A stretch of 64,000 nt of DNA from Styela clava (Eukaryota > Chordata > Ascidiacea > Stolidobranchia > Styelidae). The translations under genes were made by a program, and so were the position numbers. Below are positions 50,601 through 63,683 of this stretch, piece after piece. Where the stretch lies: the NCBI RefSeq assembly GCF_964204865.1, contig NC_135257.1, positions 9,446,151 to 9,510,150 on the forward strand. Direction: 5' to 3'. The notes beneath the pieces are model-generated. The model did no database searches. It had not been told where the DNA came from and was given only the letters and a program-made list of their open reading frames with translations. The stretch's first letter is position 1; every line of letters starts with the position of its first letter.

Positions 50601-53600
50601 TTTTTCTCCATAATTGATTTCAATTTCAATTTTTTTTTTCGATCGATGTTATATAGAGAATCCAAATAATGAGCAAAAATGAATTCATAAAATTTAATAC
50701 AACTGATGATTAGGCTTAACAGTATTGGCATAGCTCTCATAGAAATAGATAGATTAAGATCTATGTAGTCCTAAAATGAAGATTTTCAATTTATCAATAA
50801 TTTCATATTTACCGGTAATTACAATTTTAATCAAATTAGAATTTCTGATAATTTGTATTGTGACGGCATAATCATTGAATATAAATATTTGAAATACGAT
50901 TCAACCCTAATCAATCAAAAAGTCTCAAAAACAAGCATTTTCAACAGTGATACTAAGATTTCATAATAACAACCGAACCTTATAAAACCACCACATTACC
51001 TTGCAATCTTCAACCCCCAACAGTAGACTACCAACTTCATCACTAGTCATGTTATTTTGTTGTTGTAGTTTTGAAAGTGCCATCAGTGTCATGAAAACAA
51101 GAGAATCATTCTTGAACATAGTTTTCTTGCATTGACGTAAGATCGACTCCAGAACACTTTGATTCAATTCTGCAACTCGAGACTGAAAATGAAAATGATG
51201 GCAGATAAATAAAATTACTTTGAAATTTCAGTAGGTATTTTAAATGCCCACAACTAGGTGACAGAAACAGGCTGAATTGCAAAACAGGAATTATCACGTG
51301 GCCTAACTTTCCGTCCACTATCTTCGCCCTTGCACACAAAATTACTATCAAATACTGTAGACCCCCACACCAATGCAGTTTTTGATGTGCATGGTCTTGT
51401 TAGTCAGCATTATTTTGATGCATTTAATCTCGCCTCGCGGAACACTAAGAAATTAGAAGGTAAAATTGATAACAAAAAAATTGTGTAACGGATTTACAGT
51501 GTGCATCATCTTGCACAACCAGCTTATTACGCCGTCTTTGGAGGCTTCCGGTTTTAAGCCAACAATCCATTGACAAGGGTGGTTTCCAAAAAATTTAGCC
51601 CATAGTAAAACTAAAACGTCATGCTTTCCAAACTGGTACGGGGCCTGTTTAGATAGCAATGCATGTCCGCATGTTTGTTGCCAGTTGGAAGACAAATTTA
51701 CGAATAGAGGGGGGAAGGTACGACCGAGACCACCATGGCAACCAATTTAGTTGCAATTTTGATCCCTGTCCCGCGGAACACTCCAAAGAAGCTCGCAGAA
51801 CAGCAGTGTTCCGCGGAGCACAGTTTGAGAAACACTAACCTAAAGTCAAAACTAAAACAGGTACATCAACGAAACCCAGACAAAATGATGGCCTTTGTTC
51901 CATAATAACCAAAAATCTAAAAAAGTCCATTTCTGAAAAATGGGACAAAAGCTAATTTAGTTTTTTTGTGAAGGCATAGAATTGATTTTTTATTTTACCT
52001 TGATCAATGATCCACCACTTGTAGAATTAGCATTTGCATTAACACTTGCTTTTCCTCTCATTCTTGACTTCAATGTACTTGTAAATAGATGGATGAACTT
52101 GTTTGCAGTCCAGTAATATATATTAGGTTTAAGAATTGTTGTTTGCGATAAAGCTTCATAAACGATTTTTCCTTGTTTGGCAACATTCTCTAAATCGATC
52201 TTTTTCTACAATAAAGAGATATAATTATATACCGATAGTTAGTTTTAGAAACTTTAAAAAAAAATCAGAAAATATGTGAAAAGCAAGCTTTTCGATAAAA
52301 ATCTTGAGCTTTTAAAGCCACAAGTATATGTTTCTTGGCTGTTTATCAGGATCCAGAACATATTTGTTATTAATCATCTTAGTTTCATCTGTTGGAGATT
52401 TCATGACCCCCAAAGGGTTACCCCCTTTACCCAGACCCGACCTTTTTTGATATATTCTTCTCTTTGCCTATTCTGAATCTCTTCATTTTTTTCTGACTAT
52501 GCATAAAACTATGTTTTTATTATTTGTTCAATTTCTAAGGATCCCAAACTGGTGATATGCTCAACTTGCACTGTAGCCTTTGCACGGTTTTAACAGCTTA
52601 TAATGTGAGCATAACTATGTATTACAAATCAAAAGTATTATTAGTGAAACTTCACTAAATACAAAACAATATTCCTGTATTTCCTCTGCAAAAACAACAA
52701 AATCCATCAAGGGAATGGAATTCTTCCCGAATTGAGAAATACCGCCTGCCTTGACCAAAACCCCCATCCGAGGTGCCAAAATTCCCATACCAAAAACAGT
52801 AATAGCAATTTAATCTATATACATTAAGTTGATATGTCAACAGATCAAACTTGAAGACATAGATTATGAAAAATAAATGTTTCATACACTAAGAAAAACT
52901 AAAACAAGCTGATTTTGCAAATGATTCAATACATTTTAAGATTAATTTTGCAATTCCTTTTTGCTTTTACCTGTAAAAGGTTTGATTCCATAACTTTAGT
53001 TTCAGCTAAAGTTGTATCTGTTCCAATAGTTTCCCGTTTACAATCACGAATTGCATCTAGTAATGTGGGATCAGAAAGAATAGGACCTTCAATACCGGAA
53101 ACCTACATAAAATATTAAATTTGATTATAATACTCAAAGTTTTACATAATGATATAGAAACCAGTGCACAAGCCTAGTGACTATGGGGGCTAATGAAAAT
53201 AGCAGACCATATTTGGAATGCAATGAAGTTGGTAGATATGGTAGAAGAAAAAACCGTTTCTTCCTGCATCGGTATCGGTAAGCAATTGCTCAATTGAGGT
53301 GAAAGATGTCAAACGTCTCCAAAAATTTATCAAGGATTGAACATGTCAATGCCTAAATTTTTATGAAAACCAAACATCTTATCTGCAAGAGACACAGCAG
53401 GCTCCATTAAAATGCTAAAATCAATGTGAAGATGACAAGTTTACCAAACTTTCATAGATTTGAAAATTAGAACGATTAATCACAATTGAGCTCTTAAAAC
53501 TGCAAATGAAATTAAAAACGAAGCTTACTTTTAAAAGTAAATCAGATTGAAGACGTTCTTTCTGTTCTTCAAGATGAAAAATATCGGCTTCCAGTAACCT

Positions 53601-56600
53601 ACGGTGACTTTCAAATTCTGGTCTTTCCTGAGCCATAACAATTTGAGTCAATTTTTCTTCAAGACCATCTCCATCAAGAGAAAAATCAACACAGCTACAG
53701 ATATGCATTGGTAGATTTGGGAACCCATGACCTCCAAGGAAGTTCATATCAACACTGCAGCTCAAATATAGTCTAAAAAAATTGATTATATTCCATATTA
53801 AATCTTCTTAAAAATTTCAATTAAATTATGTTGGTAATGTGAACTACTTTCTATACTTTCTCTCTGAACAAGACTCTGCACAATCAAACATGGATATGTG
53901 AAGAACCCCTATTTTTTGAAAAGATTGGAAGATCTTTATAGTACGGCAATGTCTGCCTGATTCTATTGCACCCAGGGTGAGGTTGTGAGCACGGGGTTTG
54001 AATCTAAGAGATTTAACCTGTGATGCTGACATAGGATAGGATTTACATATTTATTTTAGGAGAGAGGAAAGTCGACAAGATGGCTTATTTATATGGCGAA
54101 CCACGGCCTCTCGTCCGGTTACCAATCCATGTCATATGGGATTAGTTAGGAAGTTATTTAGTTTTAGATGCATGGACTCGATCGCGGAGAAGCCGTAACC
54201 AATCAACAATTACGTGAACCACCCTACGGCGCCGATGAGTTCAACAATCCTCTTGCACATAATTATTAGAGGTGCGGTGGCGAGTGTATTCCGAATGCTT
54301 AGCTCGATGTACCACACTGCTGAGCATAGTTAAAGTCCAACGTCCTAACCGCTAAGCCATTGTTCCCACTACTACCTGTATGTTTTGGAAAGCTTGGAAT
54401 TTCATAATCATGGGAGAAGAAAAACGATAATATGTATTAGAGCAAACAACTTTTTACTGCTTACTATCTATTTAATGTATATACTTAGTTATGTTAATGT
54501 ATTATGAATATTCAAACAGTTAGATATCCATATATATCTAATTAAGATGGGGAAACAGGTAGGGGCGAGGTTGGTCAAAAATTCCATCATCTCCTAACCT
54601 TCCTCTCTAAGCAACACATGAATGTGTCAAGCGAAGAAAAAAATATATATATTATAAACCAACCTGAAGTTACTATGCACATGATGGTGATACACAATAT
54701 GATGACTTTGAATCTTGCGACTTCCCGTACCAGTGAGAGAGAGGGAAATTCGAGAAGATGATGATATTCCAAGAGAAGATGTTGAAAGTTCATCTCGATA
54801 TCGAAGCTGATGTCGTAAAAGCAATAACTCGTGAGCAGCAGAAAACGATGCTTTTTCAAGATTGGTGACAAACAGTATAAGCCCGTTCTGTACCGCTTCC
54901 ACAATTTTGTTTTTCAATGCTGGATTGTCAGCTTCGCAGATAATGATGTTTAAAAGCGTTTTTGGTTCTTTATACACATCTTCAATTTGAGTAATATCCT
55001 CTTGACTAACAGGTTTCGTTTCAGGTGTTACTTCAGATTCTTTCTGAGATGTTGTGCCGATGGTAGGCTGTGGTTCTGTCTTCTTTTCATCAGCAAATCT
55101 AACTCCTTTATTTTTGTTTGATTTACGAGATGTACCTCCACTTCTGAAAAAAGATTAATTTAAATTTTATAAAACTAGATATGAGTCACAACATGAGAAG
55201 ATAGATTTGGAAAATAGTCAAACACAAACAGAAAAGAGTAAAGTATCACATAGTATTACAATAAATTCACAAATAAATTTAGCATGTCCAAAGAATTCAA
55301 ATCATAAGATCTTATAATCAAGCATGGGTAAGAATGTAATTTAGGGAATCCATCTAAACCAGGGCTGTGCAGCCCTTTGATACAGGAGGGCCAGATACAA
55401 ATAACTTGGTGCAACCGCAAGCCGCACCTTTATTCAACACATGATTTCTAGTAGTTTCTAGCAGACACATGAATTTGGGACATTGTAACATCATAGGCAT
55501 AGATAATATTTGCACTCAGGTATAGGCTTCGAAACGTGAAGGGGTTGGAATTATTCGCATGTGCCAGATTAAACTAAATTAATAACTCGTTTTCGGGCTG
55601 CACACCATTCTAAATTGGCACCTTTTTGCGGGCCACACAATTTTTCTTTGTGGGTCGCATTTGGCCCGCAGGCCACAGTTTACACCCCGCTGCTCTGAAC
55701 AATACAGAGTAAAGCCTGCATGTGCAAGAAAATATACCATAACATAAGATAAACCTGCACCAGGAAAACCATAGTTAAAAAGGATATTTGAAAAAATTAA
55801 AATTCAAACCTGTTGGTAGTCTTAAGTAGAATCGTAGGGATTAAAATTTCATGTTACAATCTAAAATTCCAGACTAAAATTTCCAAAAAATAGATAGATA
55901 GATTAAAAAAATTAATTATTTATCATTTTTTTAAAAGAAGTTATTTCAAAACTATTTCAATAATTTCTGTAATTATATTAAATATATCAACAAACCTCAT
56001 TGTTTGAGCAGTACTTGTAACACTTATGACAGTACTTTCAAAATCATCATAATAAGCAGAAGAAGAATCATCATAATCATGACTACTCGATTCCATAGTA
56101 CTTTCAGTATCATCATATATATCTACTCCCTCACTTTGACTTGTGCTGTAAAATTTCAAATACATGATTCCAATTTTGAGGCGGAAATAATTATTTTGCT
56201 TTACAAAAATAACACGAATGGGCGCTCCAGGAGTGTGTGTACCAATATAGAGCTAACTAATTTTGTTTGCCTACTTTACATCAAGTTGTGTAAAGGAACT
56301 GAAACCTATGGGCAGGGGATATATTAACTTGGCTAAAACAGAGAGTCCCCGAACTCGTAATAGAACTAAAATAAAGAAAATCGGAATAAAATTATGACCT
56401 AACCCTAACCTGGTACACACACTACAGGAGTACCCAGGGATGAGCTGTTAAATAGTCACACCCTCAACAAGTCATATTTTGCATAACTTATTTAAAACAG
56501 AACATGATTTCTTCTATCTATTTATCAGAGAAGAGAAAAGTCAATAAGAAATCCTGCCAGTTACTAGTTCAGGTCATATATGAGTACATGCTGTCTATTT

Positions 56601-59600
56601 ACATGGGTGTGGTTATGTGAATCACCATGCAACAATAAAGAGTGCCACAATCCTTTTCACCTTGTTAATAAATATTACCTCTGCAATATTACATTAACTT
56701 CTTTCTATTCGGAGAATATGTTTAAATGAAATGAGAAATAAATCAAAAAGTAATAATAGTACAAGCCATGATCCAGTAATGCAGTTTTTAGGAGACTTAA
56801 TAGTAAACAAGAAAACACTGATTCAAAGTGTTGAATTAATTAACTATTATGTATCGTAATTCAAACCCTCGATAGCTCAGATAAGCGTGTACTTCGAATT
56901 TCAACGAAATATTGCCCAGTTTATATCTACTGTATAATACCTTGATGGATCTCCGCTAGAAGGATAAGGTGACTCTTGTTCATCTTCAGCAATTGATAAT
57001 TTTTCTTTCGATCTCATTAAACAGAAGTTTTTGACGATTGTTTTCATCCATAAACGTAATTGATTATCTGGATCAAATATCAAAGGCCAAGAAGATTGTT
57101 GATATAAAGAACTCGCAAGTATCGATACAATGTTAGATCGAATTCGAGGATCTCTTGGTAAACCACCACGATGCCATTCTCTGTGAATCTGTGAAAAAAG
57201 TAACAAGCAAAGTTGATGAGAGTATTAAGCACCTTGCATGAAAAATTTTATGATTATTGGACACAAAATACTGATATCCCGTGAATCGTGTTCATAAATT
57301 GTTGAGAAAATTGTTATTATCCTTTCAAAACTGATCCAATACTGTTTCTTGTACAAATGGAATAAGATTTTGTCCCTTGTTTGGTTTCTGTGGGACCAAA
57401 TACTTATTCTTCTTCCATGCTTTTGCGTTGGTAAATGTATGCACATAATACGAGAATGGTGTAGCAAGAGTGAAGATAACTATTCTACATGATTCAATGT
57501 CTAATTAATGTAATATTTTATCTACAACATTAAATTATGTATGTCTGAGGAAGTTTAACCTTGGTCAGATGAAATGTGACAGAAATATATGTGTTAGTGT
57601 GCAATAAGATTCCTGGATCACTCTGAAATAGGACATGCCAAAAAGATTGAGGGTGACAGATTTAAAGGATTGCTGACTGTTTTTCAACAGTTCAGAATTG
57701 AGATTGAAATGCAAGGATATATTGTATATTGATTAAAGTCAACTTACTGCTTCAGAGATGAGAAGATTGGATGAATCAAATTCTTCTCTCACAATAACAA
57801 GGGGACGATATTTTGAAGTCATTATTGAACTTTCATCATCTATATCTCCCCAGGTATCAGCCTCACTGAATCCAGAAGGAGTGGTAGATTGAACTTGTCT
57901 AGTGGGACTTGGAGTTGAATGTAAATCTCTGTGCTTTTGTGTTGCTGAATGTTGACGAGATGACTCGAATGTACCAGACTTTTCATCTATTCGATCCTGT
58001 TGAAATATGACAGATTGAAAAGTTGAATCAACATAGAAGATATTTGATATCATATAAAAAAAATAGTAAAGCTAAACTTGGCAATTCAAGTCTAAATTTG
58101 TGTATTATTGATTTGTTCATCAACAAACTTCAGTTACAACCTTAAAACCTGGGATGAGGTTAAGAAATTTTTCTTCAGTTTTCTCCAGAAATTTTGTCTT
58201 CAATTATGAAACTATGACTTCAATTATGAAGCTATGACAAGTTAACTAGTTAAAACTATGAAATTGACAGTAGAACATTATGTTTATACCATTCTTAAAA
58301 TGAAATGATTTATCTCAGATGTAAAAACTTCTGTGATAAATAAAATATTTTACAAATACTGACATGTGTGCAGGCTTTTTTCCATTCTTCCAGTGCTATT
58401 TCTCTTTGTTCTTTACACAGAACACTATGGTATGTTAAACATGCAGCAGTAAGAAGACTATCACCAACTGCTGATTCCAATCTTGAAATAGTAGAATGCC
58501 GTTCATGTCTCCATCTCAAGACATATTCTGCGAGATTTCCCATCAACATCTGAGCCTGGAGTAAAAATAAAATGACCATTCAATTAGTTTATTCTTATTG
58601 TATTTTGTTGTTCAAATCCTGTGCCGCAAGCCAACTCAGAATCAGACAAAATCCGGTCCTTCAAAGCAATAGTAGTTCCTTGGCTAGCATTGGTTTGAAG
58701 TAAAAAGCATATAAATATAAAATTTGCAAATAATTTCTAATTGATAATAGAACTGAAAGTACTAAATTTAAAAAAATAGAGGAAACATAATCAGTAAATT
58801 TAGCATAGCCCAGTCAATTAACTTCGACCTGGATGAAGTGGTAGACATAAGGCTTGTGCCACAGATTCTTAAGTTGTGGCACCAATATAAAATTAATGTT
58901 ATGCAATACATTGCCATGCTCTACTAAATTATACACTTTCAGACCTTTGCCATTTTCGATTCAAGATCTATTAAATCTCTCTCATATCTTCTGACGGCTC
59001 GACTTGCATTTTTATGTTGTTGTATTTTGGAATCAAGTTCTTCTTTGATTTGGTTACATCTGAAAATATCAATTTGAATATTAATGAGGTAAATTCAAGA
59101 TCAATTGAACAATTCTAATAAATCTAATTTTAAAAATATCTGTGATTAAACAAAACATGATCTCTCTCGAAAATTAGTCTATATTTCAGGAATATCAGAA
59201 TTGGATTTATAAGTGAGATTAATATGGAATTGTCATATAAATATCCATATTAAAAAACCAGGGTATTTGTCCAGATTTTACCATAATATTAAGAAAATTG
59301 AATGGCTGGCATGAGGATTAACTGTAAAATAACGAAGTGAGATTTTCCATCTTATTTTGAAGACTACTGTATATTTTGATAGTAGCTGATTATTTAGCAT
59401 AAAATAAACCGATTACAGGGAAAATTAATGAAATAGTTGTGGGAATAAAATAAAAGTTTAGTTTTCGATATTTTTTATATCTGGGAATATAGTTTGAATA
59501 TACTTACCTCACACGTTTAGCTCCAAGAGTCGCTTGTGCTTTTTTCATCTTCGTTTCTGCTTGTTTGAGTTTAGCAATTTTCGGATTGAGGTATCTGGAC

Positions 59601-62600
59601 AATTTAGCATAGCTGTGTACAGCATGCATCCAAGTACATAATGACTCTGCTGCCTTGCTTCCTTTCGCTATTTGAGCAGGCTGGGAGTAAATAATTTTTA
59701 TAGTTGAAATTGTACAGAAATGATAATTAAACTGTTAAACTGTTGAACTATTGGAAGGTTATTAACATGATTCTCACCTGGAACTCTGGATCTCTGACAT
59801 TCTTGCTGAGTGCTTGATAAATATTCTCTGGAATATTGTCTTTGTCAAAAAATTCCAATTCTTCATAAAAGCTGAAACAAAAATGAATTGCATCAAATTG
59901 CATGGAAATTAGAAAGAAAACAGGTCAAGCAATAATCTAGTTGCAGAAATGATACGAAGTTTTTAATCAAATTTTGGTACTCCTGAAGTATGCGCACCAA
60001 GATGTCACATAACCTTAACCCTAACCTGGTACACAACCTGATTTCAGGTTGTACGCCATCTTGGTGCGCATACTTCAGGAAGTCCCAATTTTTTTTGACT
60101 TGGCATGACATCTTCGCCAATTTCTCAAATATTGGGCAAGGAAAAAGAATATTTTATAGGAAAAGGAAAATCATAGAACAGTACTGTTACCATAATTAAA
60201 AAATTAAAGAATGATAATATTTGAAGGTGCTCAAACATTACCACAGTGGGCTTTAGCATGTTGGCCGACCTATTATGCTAGAATTGTAAATTGTAAATTT
60301 CGAAACGAAACAGGCCCTCCAAGTAACTTCAACATTTAATATGTGCTAAGCAAGGAGTCTTATACAAAAATGTGTAACACTTTATATAAAATGCGGAAGA
60401 TATTCTGTTATAGCACCAACATACTTGTCTTGCATGATAAGTGCTTTTCCATTATCCCAGTTAGCAGGTTTCACATCAAACATATCACATAAAGCTTTTA
60501 CAACAGTAACAGCATGTTCAGGAGGTTGCTTATATCTCTTCAGTTCATCTAAACCTTGCACTGTCAAAGCTCGCATTGCAGCCACAGCAGAACTGTAAAG
60601 AGGATTGACCTGAAACAGAATAAAAAAAATTTGACTGATGCAACACAGCTTAGCACTCAAAAGCAGTCACACTCATAGTGCTTCTTAGCAAAAGTAAAAC
60701 ACTTGAACTTCTAATATCATCATAACCAAGCTGATGTATAAATGTTGTTTTTATGAATAATTCATTTGTTTTTATGTTTTCCTGATGGTATTATTTGAAC
60801 TGATTCCCTGACTGGTTGACTACAATCGTTGACAGTAATACACCACCACAAATGAACTTGGTTTCAGTAAATCTTAGCACTCAGTTCAACAGGAAACTTT
60901 GATCGAAAGGAGCAAGAACATGTAATCATTAGCACATTTGAAATATGAACTAACCTTATCAAATGCTAATTTAGCATCTTGTTTTAGAAAAACCACTTCT
61001 TCTTCCAGTTTTTCTATGATGTCTTCTTCTAGATCACATCTTTGTCTTGCTTCAATATATTCTCTTCGTTCTTGTTCAACATGTCGTTTCCAAGATCTTT
61101 CTGTGTCTCGAGCAGCTTCTAGCAGAGGAAGTAAACCTTCTTTACCAAGAGAATAACGCTCAACACTAGCTTCTGCATCATGAATCTTCTTTAAAACCCG
61201 CTCATATCTAAAAAACAAATATAGAATTTTTAATTTCATGCCGCGAACAAAGGTTGCAAGATAGTTATTAACGTGCAATGCATATACCCAATTACAAGAC
61301 CATGTTGTATATAAGAATAGTTGACTATTTAAATGTTCAAGTACTTAGATTTTAGTTGGTGAGTGAAGCCAAGTCTGCCAGCGGTTACGTCAACCGCCCT
61401 TCAGTGAGAATGAGCAATCTTTTTTGTGAATCAAAAAAGACAAAGTGATTGTGTTACTAATATTTGGTGTGATGAAACAATTTACCAATTTAATTTAAAT
61501 GCAATTATTGAAATTACATGTCAGTTTTAATCTAGATTACTGTTTTTTTTTGGAAACTTTTTCATTTCCGTAAGTTTGTATAGTGTAAAGTAAAGTATAG
61601 AAACTGTAATGAACATCTTTCCTTTAAATCAAAAACGTTCTATCTTAAGATTTACCTAGAAAAATTATGGAACAACTATAATTTATAAAAAAAAAAATGA
61701 AAAAAATCGTTGCATACCGTAAAAGCAATAATGTTTGAGTATTCCTGTAGTAGGACAATTGTAGTGTCAAAAAATACACAATGGCAATGCTAAAATTATT
61801 TCAGTTACCTTCTGAGTAATTTTTTCTCATCTCTTCCAACTTTTATAGAAATATTGACGAGTAGTTCTGACAGTGTGCGGAACGTAGTCGGTGTAATCAG
61901 TTTATTCGCATAGTTTGGTGAAATAGCTGCGAAAAACATAAAATTTTCTGGTAACATTAAATACAGGCTGTTAGACATTAAAAGATAAATGTAAATGTTC
62001 ATCTAAAGCAGTGGTGCCCAAAGTTGATTGACTGCGGGCCAAAATTAGAAGCTGAAGGATATTCGCCCGCCAGAAGAGGGGAGCCCCCAGCAAGAGGCCG
62101 ATACCGGTATGTATAAATAAGATACAGAATTGTTAAGATACCGAACTGAATTGTTACGACTATACATGTGCCTAAACTGTGATAATGGCGTAACAATTGG
62201 CGGTATCTAGAACACAAAAAAAAAACATGAAGTGGTAAACATTTTCACTTAGGTTGAGAGGAGCATATTAAGTCGTCACACGGGTCGTTATTGGCCCATG
62301 TGCCACAGTTTGAGAACCACCGATCTGAAGTGAATTCAGTGCTCTTATAGAACAACCATTTACAAGCTTTCATGTATGTACAGAAGGCCCCAAACCCCCA
62401 AGATTCAAGATATCATCTCATAGGATTTCCGCTTTTTGAAAAAAGTTGGATAGAGCAATGGACTAGTTCTCCAACAAGAGATCAGTTGGGATGACAATAT
62501 TTTATTATGTTCAAATTGACACTCTCTATTTTCACCTTTTATTCTTCTGACAACATCCCGATGTATGAAAGCCATAACATGACATAGATTGACAATTTGT

Positions 62601-63683
62601 TGTTCAGCTGATATATCTGAAGGCCACGGAATAGGTATTTTGCCTCCTAGATAAAGAAAAATGGGAAATTATGTATTTGATATAAACTCACAAAAAGTAT
62701 CAAATACTCGCAATAGATATAAAATGTCTGTTTGTCGAAGTAAAATTGACTATAAAATTTCAAAATATTCCTCAGTGTTGTCACAGTTAAATGTAGTCTT
62801 ACACCTTGTGGTATACTGTATCAAAAATTTTGACAATTGATGAAAAGAAAGAATAAAAAAAAAAAGATACCATAAAATAATGTGGAGAAAATTTTTGTAG
62901 AAGATGCACATTCATATAAATAGCAATCTTGATAATTACCAGGTGATCCGAAGTCTGAAGAAATCCCAGTAAATTCTTCAAGATAATTTTCAGCAACTTT
63001 CATCCATGCTACATGATTCCATGCTTCATATAAATCAACAGATGAAAACCTTGTCAATAGCTCAGGACATCTAAAAAAGTTGGCAATCAGAAGATAGGAT
63101 CAATCAAGAAGCAAAAAACAATATGTGAAAAATAAGACAGCAAAGGACACAAAGTCTGTGGATCAATATAGGTAGAAAAGGGCAAGTGTTACCATATTTA
63201 ATGAAAAAAGCGTTCCCATAAGATTTTTTTTAGCAAAATATAGAGTCCCAGGACTGAAAGGATGTTTAAAAAAAATAAATAAAACAAATAAAAGCAATAG
63301 TTTTAACCATTTTTAAGTACTGAAAATTCGAAAGAAATTGATTCAAAAAAAAAGATTTTTCCCAAGCAACAATAACAAAAATTCAGCAACCAAACTTTAA
63401 GTGCACTTTTTGTCCTAGAAGCTTATAAGCATATCGATAAATAAGTAACAAATAAAGCATGTTGGTATATTTTGTCTACTTTAAACTTGCTGGATCTTCT
63501 TCTAAATGAGTATATATGGTACACCAACCTCTTTAAAAGTTTATGAAGTGATTCGTATTCTCCCTTCTGATGGAAATAACGACTTCTTGATGTATTCATA
63601 ATGTCAGATAAATCATGTGGACCTAAATAAACATTTTGTTCTAAATGTGAATACAATAAAAAAACAGCATCAAAGTGCGACAT
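41696..63683 (-). CDS. DNHD1: Divergent dynein heavy chain, probably DNHD1; 3' part, 28 exons
   Basis: Coding exons in transcript order: 63529-63683, 62940-63070, 62536-62646, 61809-61926, 60955-61207, 60425-60609, 59778-59871, 59508-59680, 58945-59059, 58364-58555, 57748-57996, 56941-57188, 55996-56145, 54664-55143, 53529-53772, 52971-53102, 51999-52205, 51000-51182, 50223-50439, 49162-49350, 48662-48731, 47215-48012, 46645-46807, 45403-45573, 44838-45053, 44118-44273, 43194-43381, 41696-41870. Phases agree; 1,920 residues to the stop. In order: the end of AAA4 (CPELLTRFSSVDLYEAW), the stalk with both coiled-coil arms around a microtubule-binding tip (FDKDNIP), AAA5 (HRGGLPRDP, WPLIFDPDNQ), AAA6 (PVLFLIPEKG, GHWLILHNCELADSWP), and a C-terminal domain ending in FKCPVY. 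Ser/Thr/Asp-rich inserts in exons 57748-57996, 55996-55143 and 47215-48012 are absent from axonemal chains. Human DNHD1 is needed for sperm flagella. The DNHD1 name is inference; dynein identity is firm. The gene continues past the window. Confidence 0.8.
42265..43091. mobile_element. hAT-like element, 827 bp, in the last dynein intron
   Basis: Starts CAGGGTGATCCAAACCCAGG followed by cccgcgggccacatgtggcccgc, and ends gtggcccgcgaagacgacaa tattggaccaccctg. Flanks atccaact (42257-42264) and atctaaca (43092-43099) share 6 of 8. GGCCCGC words at both ends are shared with other elements here. No long ORF. Confidence 0.75.
47071..47157 (-). mobile_element. Truncated GG...CC MITE
   Basis: On the minus strand this is the first 87 bases of the family at 11285-11498 and 56221-56434 (GGCGCTCCAGAAGTGTGTG ... 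gggactgaaacctat). The other half is missing. In a dynein intron. Confidence 0.7.
49777..50150. mobile_element. hAT MITE in a dynein intron
   Basis: Starts CAGGGGTGTGCAACCTGCGG and ends gaaggttgcacacccgtg, a clear inverted repeat (374 bp). Flanks ctttaaac and ctctaagt share 5 of 8 bases, both with TA at positions 4-5. Confidence 0.8.
51429..51831. mobile_element. Probable hAT-like element with one damaged end
   Basis: The right end reads tgttccgcggagcacagttt gagaaacacta, an inverted CAGTGTTTCTCAAACTGTG-type hAT end followed by acctaaag. The left side keeps only the inner ctcgcctcgcggaacacta. Located in a dynein intron. Exact left boundary unknown. Confidence 0.45.
54031..54365 (-). repeat. 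SINE-like repeat, copy 2
   Basis: Reverse-strand relative of 32181-32510. On the minus strand it begins with ATGGCTTAGCGGTTAGGACG, which fits a pol III A box (TGGCNNAGNGG), and runs through the shared middle and tail words to a TAAAATAAATATGTAAATCC end. The B-box region seen in copy 1 is deleted. In a dynein intron. Confidence 0.6.
55360..55692. mobile_element. hAT MITE in a dynein intron
   Basis: Starts CAGGGCTGTGCAGCCCTTTG and ends ggcccgcaggccacagttta followed by caccccgctg (333 bp). Flanks atctaaac (55352-55359) and ctctgaac (55693-55700) share 6 of 8. Confidence 0.75.
56221..56434 (+). mobile_element. GG...CC MITE, 214 bp, in a dynein intron
   Basis: Starts GGCGCTCCAGGAGTGTGTGT and ends ctacaggagtacc. 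Same length and order as 11285-11498. Flanks cacgaatg (56213-56220) and cagggatg (56435-56442) share 6 of 8 bases. Confidence 0.8.
59976..60085. mobile_element. GG...CC palindromic MITE, 110 bp, in a dynein intron
   Basis: Starts GGTACTCCTGAAGTATGCGC and ends with the reverse complement of CTTCCTGAAGTATGCGCACC; both arms continue to AAGATG. Flanks caaatttt (59968-59975) and caattttt (60086-60093) share 7 of 8 bases. The core holds a taaccctaacctggtaca tract shared with the longer copies. Confidence 0.85.
62009..62322. mobile_element. hAT MITE in a dynein intron
   Basis: Starts CAGTGGTGCCCAAAGTTGAT and ends gccacagtttgagaaccaccg (314 bp). Flanks atctaaag (62001-62008) and atctgaag (62323-62330) share 7 of 8 bases. 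Confidence 0.85.

Noticed and set aside
53930..54010. Possible tRNA gene around a ggtttgaatct B-box-like motif
   Set aside because: No paired acceptor stem, anticodon arm or A box at the right spacing could be found.
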